From: MKUN01 sp964481425
Lineage (GTDB): Bacteria > Bacteroidota > Bacteroidia > Chitinophagales > Chitinophagaceae
NCBI GenBank assembly: GCA_964481425.1
Contig: CAYZTM010000003.1
Span: forward strand, 72,653-136,652
Reading direction: 5' to 3'
DNA length: 64,000 bases
Numbering within the stretch: position 1 is the first letter of the stretch; each line of letters opens with the position of its first letter. The notes under the pieces were generated by a model. It saw only the letters and a list, made by a program, of their open reading frames with translations, searched no databases and was not told the DNA's origin. Shown here piece by piece: positions 54,008 through 62,547 of the stretch. The position numbers were made by a program, and so were the translations under genes.

Positions 54008-55990
54008 ATGAAACGTCTTTACCTGTTCTTTTTCCTTACTGCATTTATTTATACCCGCATCGGGGCACAAACCACTGCCGATTATGCAGTGCAGCTGACC
54101 GATAGCGTGTGGACATCGCCGGCTAAAATAAAGCTGTCCTGGAAACCTCATACTGATAACCCCACCTATTATATCTTCAGGAAAAGCAAAATGGCCCCTT
54201 CCTGGGGCGCGCAGATAGCAACCCTCACTGCTACCGACAGTACTTATGTGGATACCGATGTGGTATCCGACTCGGCCTACGAATACCAGGTCATTGCATC
54301 GGGCACATCGGCAACAGGTTCCGGCTACATTTTTGCCGGTATCAAATCGCCACCGCTGCACAACAAGGGGGCCATTATACTGCTTGTTGACTCCACCTTT
54401 ACCGATTCATGTGCTGCAGAGATTAGCAGGTTGAAGGACGACATTCGCGCAGATGGTTGGGAAGTCGTTCGCTACGATCTCTCACGCAACCTGCCCGATA
54501 CTGCCGTGCATACCATCATCAAAAACGAATACCTCTCTAATCCCCGCCTGAAAGCGGTACTGATATTGGGTCATATTGCGGTGCCTTATAGCGGCGACCT
54601 TAACCCCGATGGGCATCCCAATCACCTTGGGGCATGGCCTGCAGATGTGTACTACGGAAATATGGACGGCATCTGGACAGATGCAAGCATCAACGATACC
54701 AGTGCAGGATATGCAGCCAACAAGAACATTCCCGGCGATGGCAAATGGGACCAAACCTATCTGCCTAGTCTCAACAAACTTGAGGTAAGCCGCGTCGATT
54801 TTTACGACATGCCTGCATTCAACAAGACAGAGGTTACAATGATGCGCAGCTACTTGCTAAGAGACCATATGTACAAAATGGATTCGCTGGATATAGTACA
54901 TCGTGCCCTTATAAGCGATAACTTCGGGGCATTTGGCGGCGAGGCATTTGCTGCTACCGGTTTCAGGAACTTCCCGCCGCTTGTGGGCATAGACAGCGTA
55001 CGCAGCATTCCCTTCATCTCCACGCTGAACACAGAGTCTTACCAATGGTCTTACGGCTGCGGGGGCGGATCCTTTACCAGTGCCGGCGGCATAGGCAGCA
55101 CCACCGATTTTGTGAACAATAATGTGAACGGCATATTCACCATGCTCTTTGGCAGCTATTTTGGTGACTGGAACGTGACCAATAATTTTATGCGTGCCCC
55201 GCTCTGCTCCGATACACCTGCACTTACCGTTTGCTGGTCGGGCAGGCCCCTGTGGCAGTTCCATCATATGGCCATGGGCGAGAACATAGGCTTTTCTTCC
55301 CTGCTCTCGCAAAACAACGTGAGCCTTTACCTCTCGCAAAACTTTAACTATGGGGCAGACTGGGTACATGTGGCACTGCTTGGCGACCTAACGCTACGCA
55401 CCGATTATATCAAACCGCCGGCCAACCTTTTGATCACCAGCTATCCCGATTCAGGTGCGCTTCTTAACTGGGCTGCCTCACCTGACACAGCAGTATTAGG
55501 TTATTACGTTTACCGCTGTGCTACCCCTTATGGCAATTATGACAAGATATCCGGTATGCTGCCTGTCCCTTCCTTCATGGATAGCGTTGGTACCAATGGC
55601 CTGCAATATTACATGGTGCGCCCGGTGAAGCTGCAAGGTAACCCATCAGGTACCTATTACAACCTGGGCCTGGGTATCGTAGACTCTGCTACGGTCACCT
55701 ACCCCATACCAGTGCAAGTACGCCCCGTCGTAATGAACAACAGTATCTCATTGTATCCTAACCCGGTACTGCGTGACATGGAGCTTACCGTAAATTGCAA
55801 TAGCAGCAGCACCGCCAGTTTCCTTATTCTCAACAGTGCAGGACAGGTAGTGCGCAGCTACGAGCATCATCTCGACAACGGGAGGAACAGCATCCGCTTT
55901 GATGTCAGCAAACTGCCTGCAGGTGCTTACTCACTCCTAATACAAATGGGCAACTACACTGAAACAAAGAAATGGATAAAGATGAATTGA
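54008..55990 (+). CDS. Secreted C25 (gingipain)-like protein lacking catalytic residues, with T9SS domain
   Basis: A 660-residue protein from the ATG at 54008, where the signal peptide starts (MKRLYLFFFLTAFIYTRIGAQ). After an FN3-like stretch comes a region with C25-like landmarks: VLILGHIAVPYSG, ADVYYGNMDGIW, LEVSRVDFYDMPAFNKTEV, then WSYGCGGGSF where gingipains have GHGS, FTMLFGSYFGDW where they have the ACVNG cysteine, and LTVCWSGRPLWQFHHMAMG. Catalytic His and Cys are thus both missing. A second FN3-like segment (ANLLITSYPDSGALLNWAAS) and a sorting domain (SLYPNPVLRDMELTV ... LPAGAYSLLI) follow. Probably a non-enzymatic surface protein; fold assignment is by eye. Confidence 0.7.
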   Translation: MKRLYLFFFLTAFIYTRIGAQTTADYAVQLTDSVWTSPAKIKLSWKPHTDNPTYYIFRKSKMAPSWGAQIATLTATDSTYVDTDVVSDSAYEYQVIASGTSATGSGYIFAGIKSPPLHNKGAIILLVDSTFTDSCAAEISRLKDDIRADGWEVVRYDLSRNLPDTAVHTIIKNEYLSNPRLKAVLILGHIAVPYSGDLNPDGHPNHLGAWPADVYYGNMDGIWTDASINDTSAGYAANKNIPGDGKWDQTYLPSLNKLEVSRVDFYDMPAFNKTEVTMMRSYLLRDHMYKMDSLDIVHRALISDNFGAFGGEAFAATGFRNFPPLVGIDSVRSIPFISTLNTESYQWSYGCGGGSFTSAGGIGSTTDFVNNNVNGIFTMLFGSYFGDWNVTNNFMRAPLCSDTPALTVCWSGRPLWQFHHMAMGENIGFSSLLSQNNVSLYLSQNFNYGADWVHVALLGDLTLRTDYIKPPANLLITSYPDSGALLNWAASPDTAVLGYYVYRCATPYGNYDKISGMLPVPSFMDSVGTNGLQYYMVRPVKLQGNPSGTYYNLGLGIVDSATVTYPIPVQVRPVVMNNSISLYPNPVLRDMELTVNCNSSSTASFLILNSAGQVVRSYEHHLDNGRNSIRFDVSKLPAGAYSLLIQMGNYTETKKWIKMN

Positions 55991-56001
55991 TAAGGCAAAC
56001 T

Positions 56002-56049
56002 CATCAATAAAAAAATGTCCCGTGGTTACGGGACATTTTTTTATTGATG
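56002..56049. terminator. Bidirectional terminator with 22-bp perfect stem
   Basis: An uninterrupted 22-bp inverted repeat (arms 56002-56023 and 56028-56049, core TGTCCCGT/ACGGGACA, loop GGTT). Its right arm covers the last codons and stop of the convergent DUF4340 gene. Confidence 0.92.
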
Positions 56050-57096
56050 CTTAGGCACAGGCGAGAACTCAGCATTGGCCTCGTCGGCCTGGTAGAACTC
56101 GTATGCTTTATGAAACAGTTTGTAGAAAGTATATATCTGCACCATAGCTGTGTCTTTATTGTTGTGCATCACAGCATAAAAGCGGTCTGAATCATAATCG
56201 TCAGGCGTCAATGGGTTCGATTGCAGCAGGTTCTTGCTCCTGCGCCCGATGGGTTTCCAGTACACATCTACATGCTGTGTTTTTCCTGTTGTATCGGTTA
56301 CATCAATACTGCAACGCTTAGGCGTAACACGTAGCACCGAGTCTATACCATAGGTACCGTTGGTATAGCCTTCACAAAATATCTTTTCAAAATAAGTAAG
56401 ATAAAGTTTGGCCCTGCGTTCATTCAATTGAAAATGGCTGATGACACCCGGATCGGCCTCAACCGTTACTTTTCCGTGGTCTTGTTTTACGGTAAAAGAG
56501 TTCAGCGGTTCTGAGGGATATTGTACCGATACACTACGGATATCCGCTGAAGGGATATTGAACACCGTACGGTCGCGCCAGTCCTCTACGCTTATCGGGT
56601 AACGGGGGGTCAGGTACCCTGCAAAACCCGGTACTTTTACCACATATGGAGTCTCTGCACCTTCCATAAGCATAAATGAACCATCGTCCCCATGCACTTG
56701 CCCGCCTATATAAAAGACACGCATCTTTTCGCCACTCCGGTTGTATATCTCTACCTTGAGCGCATTACCCGCCATATCTTTTACCACATTATTATGCTCA
56801 TTCCTGGGTACCGGGTAGGCTGCCACTTGCCGGGCGAGTGTTTGCAGCAAGGTATTGATCGGAGAAGTCATAGCCTTGTATTGCTTGTCGACCGTCCATC
56901 CATCGGCGTTGCGTTCCAGCAACACGGATTTCCCGCTGTTGTCGGTCAGGAATATCTTGCCGATGACACCAGTGTCGCGAATAGTAAAGGCCGCATCTTT
57001 CGAATTGAAACCACTATCATTCCTGCTGAAAAGAAAATAGTACACACCATATCCCAGAATGGCCAGCAGCACCAGGTATAATAAAGTCTTTTGCAT
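56041..57096 (-). CDS. DUF4340 protein of the Gld ABC operon
   Basis: A 351-residue membrane-anchored protein: N-terminal helix (LLYLVLLAILGYGVYYFLFS) and a strand-rich outer domain (IGKIFLTDNSGKSVLLERNADGWTVDKQYKA; RVFYIGGQVHGDDGSFMLMEG; DWRDRTVFNI), the DUF4340 pattern. It starts 17 bases after gldG and is co-transcribed with gldF-gldG. DUF4340 proteins often accompany GldG-type ABC transporters, so an accessory role in that complex is inferred. Confidence 0.85.
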   Translation of the reverse strand: MQKTLLYLVLLAILGYGVYYFLFSRNDSGFNSKDAAFTIRDTGVIGKIFLTDNSGKSVLLERNADGWTVDKQYKAMTSPINTLLQTLARQVAAYPVPRNEHNNVVKDMAGNALKVEIYNRSGEKMRVFYIGGQVHGDDGSFMLMEGAETPYVVKVPGFAGYLTPRYPISVEDWRDRTVFNIPSADIRSVSVQYPSEPLNSFTVKQDHGKVTVEADPGVISHFQLNERRAKLYLTYFEKIFCEGYTNGTYGIDSVLRVTPKRCSIDVTDTTGKTQHVDVYWKPIGRRSKNLLQSNPLTPDDYDSDRFYAVMHNNKDTAMVQIYTFYKLFHKAYEFYQADEANAEFSPVPKHQ

Positions 57097-57113
57097 GTCT
57101 TGGTATTTAAGGT

Positions 57114-58844
57114 TTAGGCTTTGCGCTCATACTTGCGCTTCCTGAAAAAGAGGTACGCAGATGCAAACACCAGCACGAGCAATATGGGTATGCCTATATT
57201 GACAAACTGCCATGTCTTACGCTCTGCTTTTACACGGCCCTCATCGAGCAGCCGCAGGCGGTGATCCTTTGAGCGGGCCTCGAGCAGGCCGGAGTGATCG
57301 GTAAGGTACTCAAGGCAATTCAGCAGAAAGCTTTTATTGGCATACATATTATCAGTGTATCGCCAGTAGCCCATTTCCATTGGGCCGGTGGTAGGCGATA
57401 CATTGTTGGCAAACACATCGCCGTCCGATATTACGATCATGCTGGTTGGGGTATCACAGGCTGCCTTAAAGGGTTGCCCGATAGAGTCGAGCATACGCAG
57501 GGTACTGGGTGGCAGCCTGTTCTGGAATATTGAATGGAATTTACCTTCCAGCAATACAGCCACAGGTTGATAGGGTTTGTTCATCATCTCAGTGGTAGGC
57601 GGGTGCACCATCATGCTCGTATTCACCCGTACAGGTGCCGGGGTGGTACGGCTATATTTAGAGGAAGCAAGTAACACCGTCTTTTTTATCTCCGGGTTGG
57701 CTATAGTATCTATGCTGTTCACAAACACTCCCATTACCGCGTCCATGTTGTTCACGATCGGATGTTTAGAACTTGGAGTAAAATAAGGCAAGTAGATCCA
57801 GGGGTACCACTGCATATGCGGTTGGCCATTTGCGTCGGTACCGGCCACTATTGCCATTTGATTGCATTGCAGGTCTTCTATCAGGTCTGAATTGACGCGT
57901 ACACCATAACGGAATAGAATATCGTCAAGGTTCAGGTTAAAGTCGGTTGTGATAAACTGAGAATTACGTTGCAGGCTGTCCATATAGGTGTGCAGCATAT
58001 CCAGGCACCAGATCACATGCCCACCCTTCATCACGTACTGGTCTATCTTGAATTTCTCCTTATCGGTAAAGGTATCAGTAGGTTTGTTGATGATTATGGC
58101 ATCGTAGTAGTTAGGCACATGCGTGCTTGCTGTCAGGTCGAAGGTATCGAGCTTGTAAGTACGGTCGAGCGTATGCAGCATGCTCCATGTATTATAGCCC
58201 AATGATTCGCCATGCCCTATTATATAAGCTATGTTAGGCGCCACAGCGCGGTTCAGCCTGTTGATAGCAGTGGCAAACTTATATTCCAATAACGATTCAG
58301 AATAACTTAGCCCCTCTGCAGGCGATGCACCCAGCTTTGCCTCCATAAGGGCTACCGGTGCCGACCTGCCTTTATAATTTACCAGGGCGTATGGGAAAAT
58401 GATCTTTTCAGAATAATCGGCCCCGTCACCTTCACTGATAGGCAGGAAGTTAACACCTTTCTCAGCCAACTGCTTTACTATATCTTTTTTCTCATTATCA
58501 TCTTTCCCTTCAAAAGGATCTATGTAGTGCACTATGATATGCCCGCCTGAGTATTCTTTGAATGACTGCAGGCGGTCATGTACCGTCTCCTGCAGGCGCA
58601 TAAAGGTAGCAGGCATCTTACCCTTTAGGTACACATCTATCACAGCCACGTCCTTCATATCACCCAGCAACTTCTTAGTGGCTCGCGAGAGCGTAAAGCG
58701 CTTCTCCTTCGTCATATCGAAGCCATAATGGAAACGCGAGGCCAGCATATTGGCACATACCAGTATCGCCAGCAGGACGAGTATCCTGAAGGTAGCCTGC
58801 CGCTGCTGCGACTTTCTTTTGCGCGATGTAGTGTTCGTTGCCAT
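57114..58844 (-). CDS. gldG: Gliding-associated ABC transporter substrate-binding protein GldG
   Basis: A 576-residue protein with an N-terminal helix (ILVLLAILVCANMLASRFHYGFDMTKEKRFTLS), a large periplasmic domain including IAYIIGHGESLGYNTW and YYDAIIINKPTDTFTDKEKFKIDQYVMKGGHVIW, and a C-terminal helix (IPILLVLVFASAYLFF) with a basic tail. This is the GldG architecture. GldF/GldG form an ABC exporter with the ATPase GldA in gliding Flavobacteria. It starts 4 bases from the gldF stop. Confidence 0.93.
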   Translation of the reverse strand: MATNTTSRKRKSQQRQATFRILVLLAILVCANMLASRFHYGFDMTKEKRFTLSRATKKLLGDMKDVAVIDVYLKGKMPATFMRLQETVHDRLQSFKEYSGGHIIVHYIDPFEGKDDNEKKDIVKQLAEKGVNFLPISEGDGADYSEKIIFPYALVNYKGRSAPVALMEAKLGASPAEGLSYSESLLEYKFATAINRLNRAVAPNIAYIIGHGESLGYNTWSMLHTLDRTYKLDTFDLTASTHVPNYYDAIIINKPTDTFTDKEKFKIDQYVMKGGHVIWCLDMLHTYMDSLQRNSQFITTDFNLNLDDILFRYGVRVNSDLIEDLQCNQMAIVAGTDANGQPHMQWYPWIYLPYFTPSSKHPIVNNMDAVMGVFVNSIDTIANPEIKKTVLLASSKYSRTTPAPVRVNTSMMVHPPTTEMMNKPYQPVAVLLEGKFHSIFQNRLPPSTLRMLDSIGQPFKAACDTPTSMIVISDGDVFANNVSPTTGPMEMGYWRYTDNMYANKSFLLNCLEYLTDHSGLLEARSKDHRLRLLDEGRVKAERKTWQFVNIGIPILLVLVFASAYLFFRKRKYERKA

Positions 58845-58847
58845 ATG

Positions 58848-59603
58848 CTATTCCTGGTCTTGCCTTGCCGTATCCCATGTACGGCGGTTGAGCGACAGAC
58901 GGGTGAGTGCTATAAAAAGGATGATGACCGATAAAAAGTAAATAACATCGCGGGTATCTACCAGGCCGCGACTGATGGAGTTGTAGTGGAAAGATATGCC
59001 CACCATGCTCATATAGTAATCTATACCACCGCTGAAGGCCGGTATGCGGCTCAGCGCTTCGAAACCGTAGTACAGCAGGTAGCAGGCAAAGAGCGCGATG
59101 AGGAAGCCCACCACCTGGTTGCTGGTAAGCGAGGAGCAGAACACGCCGATAGCCGTAAAGCCTCCTGCAAGAAAGAGCAGGCCTATGTAAGAGCCGATAA
59201 TGGCGCCTGTATCCAGGTTATTGGGTATAGCCGATAGATTGCTTACTGTATAGATATAGATGAAAGTAGGTAGCAGGGCAAAGATTACCAAGGCCAGTGT
59301 GGCCAGGTATTTACCCAGGATAACATCGAGATCGCTGAGGGGCTTGGTGGCAAGCCACTCTATCGTGCCATCGCGAAACTCATCGGCAAAGGAGCGCATG
59401 GTGATGGCCGGTATCAGCAACATCAATAGCCAGGGCGCCATCTCGAAAAAACGGTCGAGCGAGGCATAGCCATAGTCCAGTATGCTGGTATCGGGCAATA
59501 TCCAGAGAAACAGGCCACAGGCTACCAGGAACACCAGTACAGCCACATAGCCCACTATGGAACTGAAGAAAGAGTTGACCTCCTTAATGAAAATGCTGCG
59601 CAT
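58848..59603 (-). CDS. gldF: Gliding-associated ABC transporter permease GldF
   Basis: A 251-residue ABC-2 permease with six helices; IFIKEVNSFFSSIVGYVAVLVFLVACGLFLW, APWLLMLLIPAITMRSFADEFRDGTIEWLATKPL and SLTSNQVVGFLIALFACYLL are typical of GldF. First gene of gldF-gldG-DUF4340. A TATATTTG -7-like box lies at 59638-59631, 28-35 bases upstream of the ATG. gldA is not at this locus. Confidence 0.93.
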   Translation of the reverse strand: MRSIFIKEVNSFFSSIVGYVAVLVFLVACGLFLWILPDTSILDYGYASLDRFFEMAPWLLMLLIPAITMRSFADEFRDGTIEWLATKPLSDLDVILGKYLATLALVIFALLPTFIYIYTVSNLSAIPNNLDTGAIIGSYIGLLFLAGGFTAIGVFCSSLTSNQVVGFLIALFACYLLYYGFEALSRIPAFSGGIDYYMSMVGISFHYNSISRGLVDTRDVIYFLSVIILFIALTRLSLNRRTWDTARQDQE

Positions 59604-60113
59604 GTATCAGAAATATAAAACCGAAGTGTGCAAATATAATGAAATGGGGCTGATAGCTTGATAGCTTAACAGGCCGATTGGTTAATAATGTCATAAAAGT
59701 GACAATGAAACTTTACTACGAAAAACACAGCTTACACTACATATTTTCACCATTTGAAACATCATATGCAACTTGTTTTAAAGACCAAGTCCGTTAATTA
59801 CCACATATGTCCGCTAGCTGCTACCAGGCAAAAGAAGGATACTTCTTCTTTCACCTGGTAAAAACCGCAAAAGACTGTATAGCATTAGCTAAAGTGCTCG
59901 ATATTACTTTAGAAATTAACTAATTCAGCTGCGATACGTAAGAGGGTTACCAAAGACCTAAACAACAAATTGTTCTATTAAGATACGGTGCATTTCTATA
60001 AGCTGGGCGGTTATCACTTATCACTAAATGAAGCTATCAAAAAAGCGAACTAATTCTCTATAGTGCAGGTATCCTACATTCTACATAACTTAACTTGTAC
60101 AATAGTGTAAATT
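59604..60113. other. 510-base gap without a confident gene; decayed coding traces
   Basis: No intact gene is seen. On the + strand short frames read as natural peptides: ATG 59705-59797 (30 residues), in-frame ATG 59807-59923 (YQAKEGYFFFHLVKTAKD..., 38 residues) and, near 59985-60052, HFYKLGGYHLSLNEAIKKAN before a stop. They may be pieces of one decayed gene. A 16-bp imperfect hairpin (TACCAGG... / ...CCTGGTA) occupies 59822-59860 without a T-tract. Confidence 0.35.
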
Positions 60114-60533
60114 ATGGCATACCAACGTAAAACATGGGCAGAAAAAATGAAGCCCGGGGCTGACCCGGAAGTTAAAAGGATAGACAAAGCTTTTGCCGAT
60201 ATACCGGAGCATGCAAGTATGCTCATTGCCACGCCCGGCATAGTGGATGCCTACCTCAGGCACATCCCTAAAGGACAGAGCACCAGCCTGCAGCAGATGC
60301 GTAAAGACCTCGCAGCCGAATATCACGCAGAGTACACCTGCCCTGTCACATCCGGCATCTTCCTGCGTATAGTGGCCGAGAATGCCTACGAGGAGTATAT
60401 GAAAGGGAAGCCGCTTAGCAAAATAGCCCCCTTCTGGCGGATGATAGACAGCAGGTCGCCTGCAGCCAAAAAACTGAGCTTTGGCACGGAACTATTGGTA
60501 GCCCAAAGGAAGAAAGAGGGCCTGGAGCCATGA
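60114..60533 (+). CDS. MGMT-like (alkyltransferase-like fold) family protein
   Basis: A 139-residue protein. KTWAEKMKPG at the start, LIATPGIVDAYLRHIPKGQSTSLQQMRKDLA, the TCPVTSGIFLRIVAENAYEEY segment and IAPFWRMID match, from memory, a family often labelled 'MGMT family protein' (…GCPITTGIF…, …TPYWRTLK…). That label reflects a shared winged-helix fold; the PCHR alkyl-acceptor motif of true MGMT is absent. DNA binding is plausible, repair activity is not shown. It lies 87 bases before porT on the same strand. Confidence 0.6.
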   Translation: MAYQRKTWAEKMKPGADPEVKRIDKAFADIPEHASMLIATPGIVDAYLRHIPKGQSTSLQQMRKDLAAEYHAEYTCPVTSGIFLRIVAENAYEEYMKGKPLSKIAPFWRMIDSRSPAAKKLSFGTELLVAQRKKEGLEP

Positions 60534-60620
60534 ACAGCTCTATTTGGGGTATTTTTCTATGTTTTTTCCTTTTCTCCATTAGCTAACATACTGTATCTTC
60601 GTGGCCTGCGTTATAATAAG

Positions 60621-61328
60621 ATGCCCGCAATGCGATACCGCTATACCATACTGACCGTTTTGCTTATGGCTGCCCTGCTGCCCCGTGCGGCTGCGCAGCG
60701 CCATGCCCTCAATATGGCCGAGCACGATGAGAAGCTGTACTATTTCGGCATTACCTTCGGTTTCAACTTTTCGCAGTACCGCATCCATTATACCCAGTCT
60801 TTTGCCGAGACGGATACCATCAGGCGGGCAACACCCACCTGGAAGCCCGGCTTCAACCTGGGGCTTATGGGCAACCTGAGGCTCAACCGTTTCGTTGATC
60901 TCCGGTTCATACCGGCGCTGATATTTGCAGAAAAGGGTATCAAGTACAATATGTACCCCGATACCACTGCCGACCGCTCTATAGAGAGCATCTATATGAG
61001 CCTGCCCCTTCAATTCAAACTCAAGAGCGACCGTATCCGCAATTTCCGCTTTTATGCTATGCTGGGGGGCAAGTTCGATTACGATCTTTCATCCAATGCC
61101 CGCTCGCGCAGGCCCGATGAATGGCTTAAGGTAAAGCCCGTGGACCTTGGTGCTGAAGTAGGTGTAGGCTTCGAGTTCTACTACCCCAACTTCATCTTCT
61201 CACCCGAGATCAAGATCAGCCAGGGATTGCTCGACCAGCATTACCGCGATACCCACATTACACTCTCCAATGCCATCGACAATCTCTATACCAGAATGGT
61301 GGTGATATCGATACACCTGGAAGGATAA
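60621..61328 (+). CDS. porT: PorT family protein, T9SS outer-membrane component
   Basis: A 235-residue outer-membrane barrel (ATG 60621 or 60630). The signal peptide ends AAAQ; the first strand LYYFGITFGFNFSQYRIHYTQSF and later LPLQFKLKSDRIRNFRFYAMLGGKFDYDLSSNA, VDLGAEVGVGFEFYYPNFIFSPEIKISQGL match PorT/SprT, needed for type IX secretion. It fits the five T9SS cargo genes in this window. It ends at a strong bidirectional terminator shared with nusG. Confidence 0.9.
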   Translation: MPAMRYRYTILTVLLMAALLPRAAAQRHALNMAEHDEKLYYFGITFGFNFSQYRIHYTQSFAETDTIRRATPTWKPGFNLGLMGNLRLNRFVDLRFIPALIFAEKGIKYNMYPDTTADRSIESIYMSLPLQFKLKSDRIRNFRFYAMLGGKFDYDLSSNARSRRPDEWLKVKPVDLGAEVGVGFEFYYPNFIFSPEIKISQGLLDQHYRDTHITLSNAIDNLYTRMVVISIHLEG

Positions 61329-61354
61329 TTTGCTAATAGCTCAATGATATTGAC

Positions 61355-61396
61355 ATAAAGAGAAACGTCCCGCAAAAGCGGGACGTTTCTCTTTAT
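61355..61396. terminator. Bidirectional terminator between porT and nusG
   Basis: A 19-bp perfect stem (arms 61355-61373 and 61378-61396, core AACGTCCCGC/GCGGGACGTT, loop AAAA) with A/T ends on both sides. Confidence 0.93.
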
Positions 61397-61410
61397 AAGG
61401 ATGATGTGTC

Positions 61411-61977
61411 TTACACTATTTTTTCCACCTGCATATAGTTCAGTTCCACAGGGGTAGCGCGGCCGAAGATCTTCACCACTACTTTCAGCTTCTTCTTCTC
61501 TTCGTTCACTTCTTCTACAGTACCGTTAAAGTCGTTGAAAGGTCCGTCGATGATCTTCACTGTTTCGCCTACTATGTATGGCTCTGCAAAACCTATACCC
61601 TGTTCGCTTACCTCATCCATCTTACCGAACATCTTGTTCACTTCGCTCCTGCGTAGTGGCGTCGGATGGTCTTTACCGAGGAAGTGAATAACGTTTGTTA
61701 CATTCTTTATGGTATGTATGATATCGTCGGTCAGCTTACCCTCATTGGCCTCAAGCATCAGGTAGCCGGGGAAGAGTATCTTTTCACGCAATACCTTTTT
61801 ACCGCTCTGCACTTTGAACACCTTTTCTACAGGGCACAGTATCTGCAGCACAGAGTTTTCCCAGCCATTTATTTTTACTTCCTTGTCCAGGTACTCCTTC
61901 ACCTTCTTCTCCTTGCCGCTTACTACGCGCAGCACATACCATTTAGTATCCTGGTTCGTTACGGTTTCTTCTATCAT
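61411..61977 (-). CDS. nusG: Transcription termination/antitermination factor NusG
   Basis: A 188-residue protein. The NGN domain (KWYVLRVVSGKEKKVKEYL ... LFPGYLMLEAN) spans ~10-120 and the KOW domain (GETVKIIDGPFNDFNGTVEEV) ~135-185. It starts 12 bases after secE and is co-transcribed. The transcript ends here at a hairpin; rplK, which normally follows, is absent. Confidence 0.97.
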   Translation of the reverse strand: MIEETVTNQDTKWYVLRVVSGKEKKVKEYLDKEVKINGWENSVLQILCPVEKVFKVQSGKKVLREKILFPGYLMLEANEGKLTDDIIHTIKNVTNVIHFLGKDHPTPLRRSEVNKMFGKMDEVSEQGIGFAEPYIVGETVKIIDGPFNDFNGTVEEVNEEKKKLKVVVKIFGRATPVELNYMQVEKIV

Positions 61978-61989
61978 TGTAAATGCGCT

Positions 61990-62187
61990 TTACTTGCCTA
62001 AAATATTGTAGATCATCGTCAGCACTTTTTCTGATACGATATCCATGCCGAATATCACGAGTGTAACGATGGCGAGGGCTACCAGCACTATGATAGTAGT
62101 CTGCTGCAGCTCGTCCCACGATGGCCAAGTAACCTTATGTACCAGCTCGTCATAGGCTTCCTGTATGTAATTGCCGAATTTGCTCAT
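61990..62187 (-). CDS. secE: Preprotein translocase subunit SecE
   Basis: A 65-residue single-helix SecE. The amphipathic region YIQEAYDELVHKVTWPSWDELQQTT with the conserved VTWPS, then IIVLVALAIVTLVIFGMDIV membrane helix, are diagnostic. Part of the tuf / tRNA-Trp / secE / nusG block. Confidence 0.96.
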   Translation of the reverse strand: MSKFGNYIQEAYDELVHKVTWPSWDELQQTTIIVLVALAIVTLVIFGMDIVSEKVLTMIYNILGK

Positions 62188-62285
62188 AATTCATTTTTTG
62201 CGGCTGATCCGGTAAAAGTCAAATGGCCAAAAGGAAATACACCTGTCAACCGATCAACTTATCAACTTATCAACCTATAAACCAG

Positions 62286-62356
62286 CACGGGCACCCGGAT
62301 TCGAACCAGGATCAAAGGTTTTGGAGACCTCTATTCTACCGTTGAACTATGCCCGT
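62286..62356 (-). tRNA. tRNA-Trp (CCA)
   Basis: A 71-base cloverleaf on the minus strand: acceptor ACGGGCA/TGCCCGT, anticodon stem GAGGT/ACCTT with loop CTCCAAA (anticodon CCA), T loop TTCGAAT, discriminator G. The 3' CCA is not encoded, unlike the tRNA-Phe in this window. It lies between tuf and secE, its normal place in Bacteroidota. Confidence 0.95.
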
Positions 62357-62491
62357 ATTTCAGTCAAAATTTTAAACCTTGACTCCCAATAATCAAAAAG
62401 TCAAAAAGCTGAACTTTTTGACCTTTTTGCGGATGACAAAGGTAGGGAAATTTTCGATAAAATGGTATTTAAATTTTCACTATCCCCAGCT

Positions 62492-62526
62492 ATAAAAGAA
62501 CGTCCCGCCGTTGGGCGGGACGTTCA
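62492..62526 (-). terminator. tuf terminator
   Basis: A 12-bp perfect stem (GAACGTCCCGCC / GGCGGGACGTTC) with loop GTTG and a T-rich minus-strand tail, 22 bases after the tuf stop. The stem core equals that of the terminator at 61355. Confidence 0.87.
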
Positions 62527-62547
62527 GTATTTATAAAGTACTTAAGA

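Noticed and set aside
59822..59860. An intrinsic terminator
   Set aside because: The hairpin is strong but no T-tract follows on either strand.
60114..60533. A true O6-methylguanine-DNA methyltransferase
   Set aside because: The PCHR active-site cysteine motif is missing; only the fold-level family resemblance is kept.
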